DNA from: CAVZLD01 sp964522605
GTDB lineage: Bacteria > Planctomycetota > Planctomycetia > Pirellulales > Pirellulaceae
Direction: 5' to 3'
Length of the DNA stretch: 10,981 bases
Assembly (NCBI GenBank): GCA_964522605.1
Contig: CAZFWV010000235.1
Coordinates: 1 to 10,981, forward strand
The position numbers and the translations under genes were made by a program. Below, piece after piece: positions 1-7,072 of this stretch. How positions within the stretch are numbered: position 1 is the first letter of the stretch; each line of letters starts with the position of its first letter. The notes under the pieces are model-generated. The model saw only the letters and a program-made list of their open reading frames with translations. It made no database searches and was not told the origin of the DNA.

Positions 1-1146
1 CGCTTCCACTGGGGCAAGACGCTGTTATTGGTGTCCGCCATCAGCCTGGTCCTCTTTCTGCCTGCCGGGCTGTACGTGGTGGTTGAGCAGGGAGCCCGGA
101 CGCTCACGGCCCGCGCCGAGTCCACGCCCTTGTTGATCGGCGCCAAGGGAAGCGCGGTGGATCTGACGCTGAGTGCACTCTATTTCCGAGCGCCGAATCT
201 CTCACCGTGCGAGTTTCGGGAGGTGCGCCGGGTCGACCAGACCGGCCTGGGCCTGGGGATTCCGCTTCATCTGCGCTATACGGTCAAGAACCAGCGGATT
301 GTCGGGACGACGATCGACTACGCCGACTTCCGCCACCTGGCCATGGCACGAGGGCGCTGGTTCGGTTTGCTGGGTGAATGTGTTTTGGGCGCGGAGGCAG
401 CCCGTATTCTGAGTGTGGACGTGGGCGACACGGTCCTCTCTTCGGCCGGTAGCGCGTTCGACGTGGCAGGGGCCTTTCCGCTAAAGATGCCCGTGGTCGG
501 TGTGTTGAAACCAACCGGCACCGTCGATGATCAGGCCGTGTTTGTGGATGTCAAAACGACGTGGGTCATTTCCGGCCTGGCACACGGTCACGAGAATGTG
601 AACGCGGCGCGGGAAGGCGACCCCGGAGTACTCGAGCGCGAAGAGGGGAATGTCGTGGCCAATGCCACGATCCTGTCCTACACGCAGATCACGCCGGAGA
701 ACCTGTCGTCGTTTCATTTCCATGGCGATCCGGATGGTTTTCCCGTCGACGCAGTCCTTGCCGTGCCCGTGGACCGTAAATCGGGCATCCTCCTCCAGGG
801 ACGATACGAGCAAGAGGACACCACCGTGCAGATGCTCGTGCCGTCACTGGTGGTCAGCGAGATCCTGGAGACGATGTTCTCAGTACGGAACTATGTGATT
901 CTTGGAAGTGTCGGCGTTGGTGCGGCAACCCTGATGACGGCCGGTCTCGTGTTTGTGCTGTCCATTCGCCTGCGACGCCGCGAGATCGAAACAATCCGCC
1001 GAATCGGTGGGTCCTCTCGGCGTCTGACGGGTATGCTCGCCGCGGAAATCCTGCTCGTCGTTTTCGCAGGCATTGTGATTGCGGGAATTCTCACGGCGGG
1101 CGTCAGCCGTTTCGGAAACCTGCTTGTCCGTTTCATCGGTACATGA
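1..1146 (+). CDS. FtsX/MacB-type ABC transporter permease (5' truncated)
   Basis: The reading frame is open from base 1 (it begins RFHWGKTLLLV), so the true start lies upstream; the GTG at 28 falls inside the first membrane segment and is not a credible start. The visible protein has one N-terminal membrane helix (about bases 22-90), an extracytoplasmic domain of roughly 260 residues, a second helix (about 889-960), a basic cytoplasmic loop RLRRREIETIRRIGGSSRR, and a third hydrophobic segment before the stop. The REIETIRRIGGS loop is typical of FtsX/MacB/LolC-type permeases, which work with an ATPase in mechanotransmission or lipoprotein/peptide export rather than classical import. The usual fourth C-terminal helix is not evident. 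The stop is 15 bases before the metal-binding lipoprotein gene, so the two are probably co-transcribed, with an ATPase gene expected upstream. Family call is firm; substrate is unknown. Confidence 0.85.
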   Translation, partial: RFHWGKTLLLVSAISLVLFLPAGLYVVVEQGARTLTARAESTPLLIGAKGSAVDLTLSALYFRAPNLSPCEFREVRRVDQTGLGLGIPLHLRYTVKNQRIVGTTIDYADFRHLAMARGRWFGLLGECVLGAEAARILSVDVGDTVLSSAGSAFDVAGAFPLKMPVVGVLKPTGTVDDQAVFVDVKTTWVISGLAHGHENVNAAREGDPGVLEREEGNVVANATILSYTQITPENLSSFHFHGDPDGFPVDAVLAVPVDRKSGILLQGRYEQEDTTVQMLVPSLVVSEILETMFSVRNYVILGSVGVGAATLMTAGLVFVLSIRLRRREIETIRRIGGSSRRLTGMLAAEILLVVFAGIVIAGILTAGVSRFGNLLVRFIGT

Positions 1147-1149
1147 AGC

Positions 1150-1155
1150 AAGGAG
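1150..1155 (+). promoter_or_regulatory. Shine-Dalgarno of the ZnuA-like lipoprotein gene
   Basis: AAGGAG lies six bases before the ATG at 1162, inside the 15-base gap after the permease stop. It supports that ATG and coupled expression with the permease. Confidence 0.8.
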
Positions 1156-1161
1156 TTCGTC

Positions 1162-2082
1162 ATGAAGGTCTGGAACTGGGCGGCTGTGTTGTCCGTCCTG
1201 TTGGTCGGGTGTTCGGGAGATGATGTCGCGGAGAGGGCCTCGGAACCTACAGGCCGACCGGTTGTTTACGCCTGCAATTACCCGCTGCAGTATTTCGCTC
1301 AACAAATCTCGTCACCCCTTGTTGATGTCCGTATGCCTGTCCCTGCCGGCGAGGATCCGGCCTTCTGGGCGCCAACGCCTGATGATATTGTGGCGTTGCA
1401 GAAGGCGGATCTGGTGGTACTCAACGGAGCGTCCTACGAATCCTGGCTCAAGAACGTGTCCCTGCCTTCGTCACGCCTGGTGGATACGACCGAGGGCTTC
1501 AAGGAGCAGTTCATCGCCCAGGAGACGACAACACATAGTCACGGTCCCGACGGAGCACACGAGCACTCGGCAACCGCCTTCACCACATGGCTGGACCTGA
1601 CTCTGGCAATCGAACAGGCGCGTGCGATCAAGGATGCGTTCTCCAAACGGTGGCCTGAACACCAGGGCCAGTTCGAGGCACAGTTTCAGGTGCTTGCGGC
1701 GGAACTGGAAGCTCTAAACGCGGAGATCCGCCAGACCACAAAGGCCGCGACCGATGTGCCGGTCCTATTTTCCCATCCGGTCTATCAGTATTTCGAGCGT
1801 CGCTATCAGATTAACGGCCGTAGCGTCCACTGGGAGCCAGACGAAATGCCGTCGGCATCGATGTGGCAGGAGTTGACCACGCTGCTGAGTTCGCATCCGG
1901 CCAGATGGATGATCTGGGAGGGGGAACCGTCCGCGGACATTCGCGCGAAGCTGGCTGAGTTGGGGGTGCAGAGCATCGTCTTCACTCCCTGTGGTGGCGC
2001 ACCCGAAACCGGGGATTTTGCCTCGCTGATGAAGCAAAACATCCAGGCGCTGAAGGCCGTTGACTCGGGCGCCGCGGAATGA
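1162..2082 (+). CDS. ZnuA/TroA-fold metal ABC substrate-binding lipoprotein, atypical ligands
   Basis: 306 residues. The N-terminus has a short hydrophobic signal with lipobox LLVGC (Cys17), so the product is probably a lipoprotein anchored on the outer face of the cytoplasmic membrane or sorted further. The body follows the ZnuA/TroA (cluster 9) fold: a segment at 61-90 with PTPDDIVALQKADLVVLNGA, a His-rich loop at 125-135 (H125, H127, H133, H135), a linking helix around 145-195, and HPVYQYFERRYQI at 205-217 with H205 retained. Classical zinc binders have a His after DP in the first segment (DPH) and another in an HxW motif after the loop; here these read DPAFW (A67) and FTTWLD (T142). Two of three canonical His ligands therefore appear to be missing. 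The gene follows an FtsX-type permease and precedes a heme-type membrane protein, not ZnuB/ZnuC. Fold assignment is strong; zinc as the physiological ligand is inference. Confidence 0.85.
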   Translation: MKVWNWAAVLSVLLVGCSGDDVAERASEPTGRPVVYACNYPLQYFAQQISSPLVDVRMPVPAGEDPAFWAPTPDDIVALQKADLVVLNGASYESWLKNVSLPSSRLVDTTEGFKEQFIAQETTTHSHGPDGAHEHSATAFTTWLDLTLAIEQARAIKDAFSKRWPEHQGQFEAQFQVLAAELEALNAEIRQTTKAATDVPVLFSHPVYQYFERRYQINGRSVHWEPDEMPSASMWQELTTLLSSHPARWMIWEGEPSADIRAKLAELGVQSIVFTPCGGAPETGDFASLMKQNIQALKAVDSGAAE

Positions 2083-2089
2083 AAGGGGA
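2082..2089 (+). promoter_or_regulatory. Shine-Dalgarno deciding the start at 2094
   Basis: AAAGGGGA ends four bases before the ATG at 2094. The alternative ATG at 2079, which overlaps the upstream stop as ATGA, has no purine-rich stretch at a suitable distance, so 2094 is preferred. Confidence 0.6.
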
Positions 2090-2093
2090 CACG

Positions 2094-2783
2094 ATGACCA
2101 CCGAAAGCACAAGCTCCCGATTGCCTCCCGACCGACTGTGGCAGCCCGTCACTGCAAAATGGTTCTCCGCGGTTTTCGGGGCAGCCTTGGCGTATGCAAT
2201 CGTCCGTTACCACATTGCGAGCGAGGTCGCCTGGACGCATTTTCCACTCTTCATTCTGAACAAGGCCGTATCGCTTGCCGCCGTCATCTTCGTGGCCTGT
2301 TCCTATCTTACCGGTCGTGTGATCCGCTGGCACAACCATGACCCCAGGATCAAACTCGTGGTCATCAAGTTCTGTGGCTTGATGGGATTCTCGTTGGCCA
2401 TGATCCACGCGTTCCTTTCGGTTTGCGTTCTGACTCCTGCTTATTTCGCCAAGTACTTCGCTGACGACGGGCGGCTGAATCTGATCGGCGAGTTGGGGAT
2501 GGCGGTCGGTGTCATTGCGCTTTGGATGCTGGCGATCCCCGCGATTACCACGCTACCCATGATGCCCAAGGCGCTTGGCGGGATCCGCTGGAAGCGGAGT
2601 CAGCGGTTGGGCTATCTGTGCCTGATTCTGGTCGTTGCTCACACGGCGGTCCTCGGCATCCTAGGTTGGCTGACGCCGGCGCACTGGCCTTGGGGGCTTC
2701 CTCCGATCAGCCTTTGGGCCGCTGCGGCCGCCGCGATTCCCGTTGTCGTCAAGCTATGGCAACTGCTCGACAAGCCGGTCTAG
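2094..2783 (+). CDS. Ferric reductase-like transmembrane (heme b type) protein
   Basis: 229 residues from the preferred ATG at 2094 (234 from 2079). A short polar N-terminus is followed by about six hydrophobic segments, roughly at residues 24-41, 51-72, 87-113, 131-153, 172-192 and 205-221. Histidines sit within or at the edge of helices: H40 (RYH), H105 (AMIHAF) and H183 (VVAHTAVLG). The last two have the spacing and context of heme-ligating histidines in the ferric reductase/YedZ-MsrQ transmembrane domain. No flavin or NAD-binding domain is attached, so like MsrQ it would be a membrane electron-transfer subunit needing a partner. It lies 11 bases downstream of the metal-binding lipoprotein gene and is probably in the same operon, which suggests a link between metal handling and membrane redox. 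The membrane topology is clear; the family call rests on histidine pattern and helix count. Confidence 0.65.
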   Translation: MTTESTSSRLPPDRLWQPVTAKWFSAVFGAALAYAIVRYHIASEVAWTHFPLFILNKAVSLAAVIFVACSYLTGRVIRWHNHDPRIKLVVIKFCGLMGFSLAMIHAFLSVCVLTPAYFAKYFADDGRLNLIGELGMAVGVIALWMLAIPAITTLPMMPKALGGIRWKRSQRLGYLCLILVVAHTAVLGILGWLTPAHWPWGLPPISLWAAAAAAIPVVVKLWQLLDKPV

Positions 2784-2840
2784 AATGCCGACGCCAGTGA
2801 ATCTGTCGCCCGTCCCCCGTTTTCGGACGAACAATGTACG

Positions 2841-2864
2841 CACGATTAACTCCACGATTAACTC
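2841..2864. repeat. Tandem 12-bp direct repeat
   Basis: CACGATTAACTC occurs twice back to back (2841-2852 and 2853-2864) with no mismatch. The second copy runs into the left arm of the long inverted repeat that begins at 2860. Confidence 0.8.
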
Positions 2865-2928
2865 TGCCTCCTTTTGGATAAATAGGCAATCCGGCATTGC
2901 CCAAGCTTGCCGAAAAGGAGGCAGAGTT
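2860..2928. repeat. Long inverted repeat / hairpin between convergent genes
   Basis: AACTCTGCCTCCTTTT (2860-2875) and AAAAGGAGGCAGAGTT (2913-2928) are perfect 16-bp inverted arms around a 37-base interior. The interior has its own 6-bp stem, GGCAAT (2885-2890) with ATTGCC (2896-2901). The element sits between the end of the plus-strand operon (2783) and the end of the minus-strand solenoid gene (3030). It may end transcription of the operon, since a moderately T-rich stretch (TTCGTTTT) follows on the plus strand. The loop is long for a classical intrinsic terminator, so a small palindromic mobile or REP-like element is also possible. Confidence 0.7.
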
Positions 2929-3029
2929 CGTTTTCAGTTCGTTTTTCCGCGTTGTGGCCTTGACCGCTGGCGTTTTTGGGGCAAAACCCAGTGCTCTGCG
3001 CCCGCACCGGATGACGGTGCCTCCGACGG

Positions 3030-6000
3030 CTAGTTGGATGCCTTCGCTGCCAACAATTCAGCTGCTTTCGACTCATCCTCTTTCGCCTGGGCGTGGTTGC
3101 CCAAGCCCCGATGTGCGCGGGCCCGCAGCTCGAAGGCGTGCGCCGAATCGGGATAGATCTGAATTGCCTTGCCAAGATCATTGAGCGCCGATTGATCTTC
3201 GCCTCGTTCCAGAAAGCAATACGCGCGCAACTCGTAGGCGCGGGCACATTGGGACAGCTCGATCGCTTTGTCGGCGTCCATTTCGCAGAGATCGACGCGA
3301 TTGAGCATCAGCGCGTAACGTCCTCGCTCGATCCGCGCCAAGGCGCTCCGAGGAAACATATCGACCGTGCGATTCATCTGATCCATCCCGGTCTGTTGTC
3401 GGCCGCGCATCCCTTCTGCCCACCCGATTCCTGTGTAGGCACAGACATGGGCTCGATCGAGTTGAATCGCCTCGTTGTAAAGCCGGATCGCTTCGTCGAA
3501 TTTGCGTTCCTTCACGAGCCGATCGGCCTGTTTGCAAGTCTCTTTCGAGGCCTCATTCGCCGCACAGACTGGCAGATAATCACCGCGATAGGAGACCTCC
3601 GGCTTGTTCGGAGTCGTCGGCTGCGCGTCGTTGGCTTGCGGCGATTCGGAGGCCGTTTCCTCGGCCACATCGGTCACTTTGCTGCGCGTGTCCGTCGCCG
3701 TTTCTTCGGCTTCTGCACCCGACAAGTCCGACTCGGCCGTTTCTTCGTCGGACTCCGAACTCGCCGCTTCCGATTCGGTAATCATCGCCTCCAGGCGGTC
3801 CATCTCTTCGTATCCGAGTTCTCGCGCGTGCTTGAGAAACTGGTCGCGCTGCTCAACGTCACCCAGATGGTGGTACCCCTCGGCAAGGCGGCCGGGGATC
3901 CAGGGCGTTTTCTGGTCAACTTCCCACAGGAGCCGCGCGAGTCGGTTTCCTAATTCGTAGCTCTTATCGTTTTCGAGCCAATAGCATCGCCAGAGAGTCT
4001 CCGCGGCGGAGACAAAAAACGCCTGATCCCGTTCGTAAGCTTTGGAGAAGGAGGCGACGGCAGCCTCGTCATCTCTTCGTTGAAAATTACTGAATCCCAT
4101 CGCGAAGTAGGTCTGAGCGAAATCGGGGTTAATTTCCAGCGAGCGATCGAAGTGCTCATCCGCTTCCTCGAAGCGATCGAGTGTGCTGCATAGAAACCCG
4201 TACATCAACTGCACGTAGAACGACTTCGGATACTGCTCGAGATACGAGCGGCATGCGCGGACCAGTTGACGCCGTCTCCATATAAACTCTTCTTCTGGCG
4301 TATCCAGGGCATGCAAGCGAGCCACGTAGTCTTTTCCCAGGATTTCGCGGTATCTTTCGGTACCCAGATCCTTGACCGCCACGAAACTTGTGTGTTCACA
4401 GATGCGATGGACCAGGTCATCGGTGACTGCACTGTTTCCGTAGTATCCAAAGTCCCAGTACTTGTTGAGGGCAAACAGCTCGTCAAACTTTTCGAACTGT
4501 GCCCCAACACGGGCCTCGACGGTCGCACGTAATTCATCGCGCTTCTCGATGTTGTCGGTAAAGTGATAGACCAGAATGAGGTCATACACAACCTCACTGA
4601 TGCTGTCGTCGATTTCATAGGCCCGTTCGGCCAACCGAATGGCCTCGTCGTATTCGCCCATCTTCAGCGCCAAGAGAGCCGCGTCGGAGTAGGTGATGGC
4701 TGCGTCCGGGTGCGTCTCGATGATCCGCTGGTACTCAGCCCAGGCCCGCTCGAATTCCCCGTTTTCTTCCATGGCTTTGGCAAGGTCCCGACGACCGGCG
4801 TGCATTGCGGGAGCAAAGTAGTACGCCGTGTAGAGCATTTCAATCGCCTTGCCATAGTCCCTGTACTTCTCGAGCATTGCGCGGGCCTCGGCGGTGGAAG
4901 CCAATTCGGGATGGTTCATGTAGATGAAGCCCAGAACGGCCCAACCTTCGAAATAGCACGGATCGTAATCCAGGTACTTACGGACCTGGTCGAGCATCGT
5001 GTCGACACTGCCGTTCTTTTTCGCTACGTCTCCAAGTCGCTGCATGATCGTGTCTCGGTCACCGCGCAGCTTTTCGGACGCCGCGAAGACTGCCTCCAGC
5101 TTCTCCGCATCTCCCCCCAATCGCGCGTACGCCTCAGCGTAACGATCGCATTCGGACTGATGGCCGAGAAAGTAATGGGCGGTGGCCAGCTGAAACGCAG
5201 CCGGTTTGCTTTCTTCCAGTGCCCACACCACTTCGCCGTACTGCACGACATGGCGTAACCGTTTTGCTTTCGATTCGATGGCGAGAAGCCGCTTGAGCAA
5301 CGGCAGCGCCGGCGGCGTATGTTCGATCGCCGCCTCGAGCGTCTCCGCCGACTCGTGGTAGCAGCCCTCTTTCTCGAGGAGTCCGGCCTTGCCAATGTAA
5401 TAGTCGGGATTTGCCGGTTTCAGCTTGATCGCCCGATCCATTGCCGCTTTGGCTTCTCTCGGCATCTCCTTTGCCTGATAGGCGTAGCCGAGCAGATTCC
5501 AGGCGATATCATCCTGTGGCTGTTGTTCGACATATTCATAAAGCCCGTCGATCGCGTCATTGAAGTTTCCCTCCGTAACCTGCTTCAACAACTCCTGCAT
5601 CGTCGCCAACATTTCCGGCGTGTAGACGGCCAGGGTCGTTTCGTCATCCGGTGGAGTGGGGGCGATTGCATCGCGCACGTCACCGGCTTCGAGTTGCTTC
5701 AGTCGTGCGCGCGCGACTTCATTTCCCGCGTCAGCCAAAGCGCGCAGGTTTGCTTGCCCCTGCTGGAAACCTCGTGCCGCCGCGCGGAAGTAGAATTCAG
5801 CGGCCTCGTCCGGGTTTGGTTCACCGACCGCTCCCGTTTGCAGGATCCATCCGTAGTTGCTCAGTCCTCCAGGCAGGTCCTGGTCGGCCGCCATCTTGAC
5901 TAGCGCCGCAGCCTTCGTCTTGTCCTGCTCGACAACCGTGCCTTTGAAGTAGCATTCGCCAAGTGCATTCATCGCTGCCGCGTGTCCGTGCCGTGCGGCC

Positions 6001-6809
6001 ATTCGGCAGAGTTCAATGGCTTTGGCGAGATCTTTCGGCCCACCAACCCCATTTTGTGTGTAGAGGGCAAGGGCGAAGATCGACGCGGCGTGATTCTGGT
6101 CCGCCGCCTTTTGATACCATGTTCGCGCAGCAGCAAAGTCTTTTTCGACCCCATAGCCATATTCATGGACGATGCCGATTTCGTACTGCGCGTCGGGATT
6201 GCCGGATTCCGCAAGCTGCTTCAGTCGTTCTAGAGCGCCGGCGTGGCCTGCGCTTATTGCTTGCCGATAGTAGGTCGCGGCTTTCGCGAGGTCCTTCCGG
6301 CCAACGATTCCCAACTGACACGCGAAGCCGTAATTGTGCAGCCCGCTTGGATCCCCTTGTTCGGCCGAACGCTTGATCCATTTCAGGCCCTCGACTGGGT
6401 CGGCGGCGATGCCTTGTCCCTGGAGCAGGCAGGTGCCGTAGTTGGATTGNNNNNNNNNNNNNNNNNNNNNNNNNNNNNNNNNNNNNNNNNNNNNNNNNNN
6501 NNNNNNNNNNNNNNNNNNNNNNNNNNNNNNNNNNNNNNNNNNNNNNNNNTCCACGGCTCGTCGGTACCAGCGATTGGCCTGTTCGATGTCCTGATCGACG
6601 CCCTCGCCGGTTTGGTATCGAACGCCGAGCAGGTTCTGGGCGATCGCGTCGCCTTTTTCGGCCAGGTCAGCCAGTTCGTTGACTGCCAAGGAGGCATAGT
6701 CAACCGGATTGACCTGTACTTGCGACCACGCTGTTGAGGCCATGGCTGTCGCGAGGAGTAGGGTCAGTAGGACCCGAGTACAGCAAGTTCGTGGAGTCGG
6801 TGCCGACAC
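3030..6809 (-). CDS. Secreted Sel1/TPR repeat solenoid protein (contains assembly gap)
   Basis: About 1259 residues as assembled, read from a GTG at 6809. An upstream ATG at 6920 is in frame but adds 37 unconvincing residues and would bury the signal peptide. Residues 1-30 (basic start, then VLLTLLLATAMASTAWSQ) form a Sec signal peptide without a lipobox. Residues about 50-375 are Sel1-type repeats of 36 residues (for example AQNLLGVRYQTGEGV and AQYEIGIVHEYGYGV). Residues about 400-1000 hold TPR-like helix pairs such as AWNLLGYAYQAKEMPREA. Residues about 1010-1073 are a low-complexity acidic Ser/Glu/Thr/Ala linker, and 1075-1259 form a further TPR module (DEAIRLYNEAIQLD). A 100-N gap falls inside the Sel1 region and the frame continues across it. 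Such solenoids scaffold protein complexes; no catalytic domain is visible and the partner is unknown. It appears to be a single-gene transcript. Confidence 0.85.
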   Translation of the reverse strand: MSAPTPRTCCTRVLLTLLLATAMASTAWSQVQVNPVDYASLAVNELADLAEKGDAIAQNLLGVRYQTGEGVDQDIEQANRWYRRAVXXXXXXXXXXXXXXXXXXXXXXXXXXXXXXXXXXQSNYGTCLLQGQGIAADPVEGLKWIKRSAEQGDPSGLHNYGFACQLGIVGRKDLAKAATYYRQAISAGHAGALERLKQLAESGNPDAQYEIGIVHEYGYGVEKDFAAARTWYQKAADQNHAASIFALALYTQNGVGGPKDLAKAIELCRMAARHGHAAAMNALGECYFKGTVVEQDKTKAAALVKMAADQDLPGGLSNYGWILQTGAVGEPNPDEAAEFYFRAAARGFQQGQANLRALADAGNEVARARLKQLEAGDVRDAIAPTPPDDETTLAVYTPEMLATMQELLKQVTEGNFNDAIDGLYEYVEQQPQDDIAWNLLGYAYQAKEMPREAKAAMDRAIKLKPANPDYYIGKAGLLEKEGCYHESAETLEAAIEHTPPALPLLKRLLAIESKAKRLRHVVQYGEVVWALEESKPAAFQLATAHYFLGHQSECDRYAEAYARLGGDAEKLEAVFAASEKLRGDRDTIMQRLGDVAKKNGSVDTMLDQVRKYLDYDPCYFEGWAVLGFIYMNHPELASTAEARAMLEKYRDYGKAIEMLYTAYYFAPAMHAGRRDLAKAMEENGEFERAWAEYQRIIETHPDAAITYSDAALLALKMGEYDEAIRLAERAYEIDDSISEVVYDLILVYHFTDNIEKRDELRATVEARVGAQFEKFDELFALNKYWDFGYYGNSAVTDDLVHRICEHTSFVAVKDLGTERYREILGKDYVARLHALDTPEEEFIWRRRQLVRACRSYLEQYPKSFYVQLMYGFLCSTLDRFEEADEHFDRSLEINPDFAQTYFAMGFSNFQRRDDEAAVASFSKAYERDQAFFVSAAETLWRCYWLENDKSYELGNRLARLLWEVDQKTPWIPGRLAEGYHHLGDVEQRDQFLKHARELGYEEMDRLEAMITESEAASSESDEETAESDLSGAEAEETATDTRSKVTDVAEETASESPQANDAQPTTPNKPEVSYRGDYLPVCAANEASKETCKQADRLVKERKFDEAIRLYNEAIQLDRAHVCAYTGIGWAEGMRGRQQTGMDQMNRTVDMFPRSALARIERGRYALMLNRVDLCEMDADKAIELSQCARAYELRAYCFLERGEDQSALNDLGKAIQIYPDSAHAFELRARAHRGLGNHAQAKEDESKAAELLAAKASN
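6450..6549. other. Assembly gap (100 N)
   Basis: Exactly 100 N, a conventional placeholder size, inside the Sel1 repeats of the solenoid gene. Repetitive coding sequence is the likely reason assembly failed here. From the 36-residue repeat register on both sides, the true missing length fits about 19, 127 or 235 bases better than 100. Confidence 0.95.
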
Positions 6810-7072
6810 GATTTCCCCCTTTTTGAGAGTGCGGATCGTCTTGCATTCCGGTAGCAACTTCCTGCAATACAGTAGCTCACGCACGACCGGCATGACCGAG
6901 ACTGCGGCGATTCGACGCACCTTGGTTCAGCAGCCGACGATGAGTAACTCAAGAAGGGGCGTGGATCACCCATCGCTGGCTGCGGCGGAACAAATCGCAC
7001 GCCGCCACAGATCATGGTATAAAACCCAGCTGCCTATCAGAACTTCTTCCATTCCCTTCGAGGACACAACCG
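6810..7072. promoter_or_regulatory. Divergent intergenic region
   Basis: 263 bases separate the divergent starts of the solenoid gene (minus, 6809) and the GH43 gene (plus, 7073), so promoters for both should lie here. A TATAAA at 7018-7023, 50 bases before the GH43 start, resembles a -10 box, but no convincing -35 partner was seen. GAGGA at 7060-7064 is a plausible Shine-Dalgarno for the GH43 gene. No operator palindrome or RNA gene was recognised. Confidence 0.4.
6815..6824 (-). promoter_or_regulatory. Shine-Dalgarno deciding the GTG start at 6809
   Basis: On the minus strand AAAAGGGGG... (ten bases, A-run then five G) ends five bases before the GTG at 6809-6807. The signal peptide begins right after that GTG, so both signals agree on this start. 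Confidence 0.65.

Noticed and set aside
880..1305. Minus-strand open frame of 141 codons over the permease/lipoprotein junction
   Set aside because: It crosses two well-supported plus-strand genes and has no recognisable protein features.
2860..2928. Resemblance of CCTCCTTTT and AAAAGGAGG to anti-Shine-Dalgarno and Shine-Dalgarno sequences
   Set aside because: No credible open frame starts just after the GGAGG; the match is short and follows from the palindrome itself.
3093..3953. Plus-strand open frame of 286 codons inside the solenoid gene
   Set aside because: It is antisense to well-supported TPR coding sequence, has no family-like motifs or Shine-Dalgarno, and is explained by high-GC codon bias.
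4563..5258. Plus-strand open frame of 231 codons
   Set aside because: Antisense shadow of the TPR region; the minus-strand frame shows clear repeat signatures throughout.
6810..6920. N-terminal extension of the solenoid protein from the ATG at 6920
   Set aside because: The extra 37 residues have no matching feature and would bury the signal peptide; the GTG at 6809 has a strong Shine-Dalgarno.
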